Source of the DNA: Aureococcus anophagefferens
Lineage: Eukaryota > Sar > Pelagophyceae > Pelagomonadales > Pelagomonadaceae
NCBI RefSeq assembly: GCF_000186865.1
Contig: NW_008705561.1
Span: 883,621-947,620 of the forward strand
Direction: 5' to 3'
DNA: 64,000 nt
Positions 62,880-64,000 of the stretch are shown here, piece by piece. Numbering within the stretch: position 1 is the stretch's first letter; every line of letters begins with the position of its first letter. The notes under the pieces were generated by a model. It was not told the origin of the DNA. It saw only the letters and a list, made by a program, of their open reading frames with translations, and ran no database searches. The position numbers and the translations under genes were made by a program.

Positions 62880-64000
62880 TTCAGGCACGTCCGCCGACGG
62901 CCGGGAGGCCGGCCGCCGGCCGCGCCGCGGAAGAGCGAGTCGCTCTTCGCCGTCGTCGAGGTGCCCGCCGCGGACCACGCCGCCGGCGGGCGACGAGGTC
63001 GGAGGCCGGGCTTCCATGCGCTTGACGTGCACCGAGGACTCGAAGACGTAGCGGAGCGGGTCCCGGCGCGCCGGCCGCCGGCCGCGCCGAGTCGCTCTTC
63101 GCCGTCGTCGAGGTGCCCGCCGCGGACCACGCCGCCGGCGGGCGACGAGGTCGGAGGCCGGGCTTCCATGCGCTTGACGTGCACCGAGGACTCGAAGACG
63201 TAGCGGAGCGGGTCCCGGCGCGCCGGCCGCCGGCCGCGCCGAGTCGCTCTTCGCCGTCGTCGAGGTGCCCGCCGCGGACCACGCCGCCGGCGGGCCGCGA
63301 GGTGGGAGGCCGGGCTTGCATGCGCTTGGCGTGCACCGAGGACTTGAAGACGTAGCGGAGCGGGTCCCGGCGCGCCGGCCGCCGGCCGCGCCGCGCAAGA
63401 GCGAGTCGCTCTGCCGCGAGGTTGGAGGCCGGGCCTCCATGCGCTTGACGTGCACCGAGGACTCGAAGACGTAGCGGAGCGGGTCCCGGCGCGCCGGCCG
63501 CCGGCCGCGCCGCGCAAGAGCGAGTCGCTCTTCGCCGTCGTCGAGGTGCCCGCCGCGGACCACGCCGCCGGCGGGCCGCGAGGTCGGAGGCCGGGCTTCC
63601 ATGCGCTTGACGTGCACCGAGGACTCGAAGACGTAGCGGAGCGGGTCCCGGCGCGCCGGCCGCCGGCCGCGCCGCGCAAGAGCGAGTCGCTCTTCGCCGT
63701 CGTCGAGGTGCCCGCCGCGGACCACGCCGCCGGCGGGCCGCGAGGTCGGAGGCCGGGCCTCCATGCGCTTGACGTGCACCGAGGACTCGAAGACGTAGCG
63801 GAGCGGGTCCCGGCGCGCCGGCCGCCGGCCGCGCCGCGCAAGAGCGAGTCGCTCTTCGCCGTCGTCGAGGCGCCCGCCGCGGACCACGCCGCCGGCGGAC
63901 CGCGAGGTCGGAGGCCGGGCTTCCATGCGCTTGACGTGCACCGAGGACTCGAAGACGTAGCGGAGCGGGTCCCGGCGCGCCGGCCGCCGGCCGCGCCGCG
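62880..64000. repeat. 152-162-bp tandem satellite, continuing past the right edge
   Basis: At least seven units share TCGCTCTTCGCCGTCGTCGA, GGAGGCCGGGCTTCCATGCG and CGGAGCGGGTCCCGGCGCGC. The TCGCTCTTC landmark is at 62940, 63092 and 63244 (152-bp spacing) and at 63525, 63687 and 63849 (162-bp spacing, with an extra CGCAAGAGCG). One unit at 63405 has lost about 60 bp. The array lies upstream of the secreted-protein gene. Confidence 0.9.

Noticed and set aside
62880..64000. CRISPR-like array
   Set aside because: Units are contiguous 152-162-bp repeats without unique spacers; it is a satellite in a eukaryotic genome.

Overview
This is nuclear DNA of a microbial eukaryote, most likely a pelagophyte (stramenopile) alga of the Aureococcus type. 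Evidence: very GC-rich genes packed tail-to-tail on both strands; short spliceosomal introns; eukaryote-only families (Polycomb E(z), tripeptidyl peptidase II, mitochondrial phosphate carrier, XPD helicase, PLAC8, DUF4470); a ubiquitin-like protein with a bipartite plastid presequence, as in algae with a red secondary plastid; and about 200-bp intron-making transposons (introner elements) with terminal inverted repeats and 8-bp target duplications, a type described in Aureococcus anophagefferens. The species call is inference.

Layout. 1-9.1 kb: class V aminotransferase (runs off the left edge), TLC-domain membrane protein, voltage-gated K+ channel, secreted glycoside-hydrolase-like protein, E(z) histone methyltransferase with one 65-bp intron. 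9.1-19 kb: PDZ membrane protein, a repeat-rich gap with three hairpins, a SAM-domain protein, the plastid ubiquitin-like gene, a proline-rich protein, a PB1-like protein and the mitochondrial phosphate carrier. 19-30 kb: cytidine-deaminase-like protein, a RING/PHD/MBD chromatin protein, an unrecognised gene, an HNH/zinc-knuckle protein, then a debris zone of truncated gene pieces. 30-50 kb: TPP2, a U-box gene split by introner A1, PLAC8, a DUF4470 gene split by introner B1, a plastid-targeted protein, a coiled-coil/Tudor-like protein, XPD, an HMG-box gene, a two-exon glycosyltransferase and a second PB1-like protein. 50-57 kb: a degenerate dehydroquinate-synthase-like frame, threonine aldolase (three exons), a PH-kinase-EF-hand gene carrying introners A2 and B2, and a BspA-type leucine-rich protein without a start codon. 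57-64 kb: a frameshifted hAT-type transposase, a secreted Cys-rich/PT-repeat/FG-GAP-like protein and a 152-162-bp tandem satellite that runs off the right edge.

The main result is the introner set. Four elements in three genes have exact 8-bp target duplications. In each, the element supplies the 3' splice site (CAG at its end) and the duplicated target supplies the 5' splice site (GC three times, GT once), so splicing restores the pre-insertion frame. Two subfamilies with different termini share an internal core; one can splice in either orientation, the other in only one. Six of the eight introns placed with confidence use GC-AG borders. The other genes are mainly independent housekeeping, chromatin, signalling and plastid functions with no operon-like logic.
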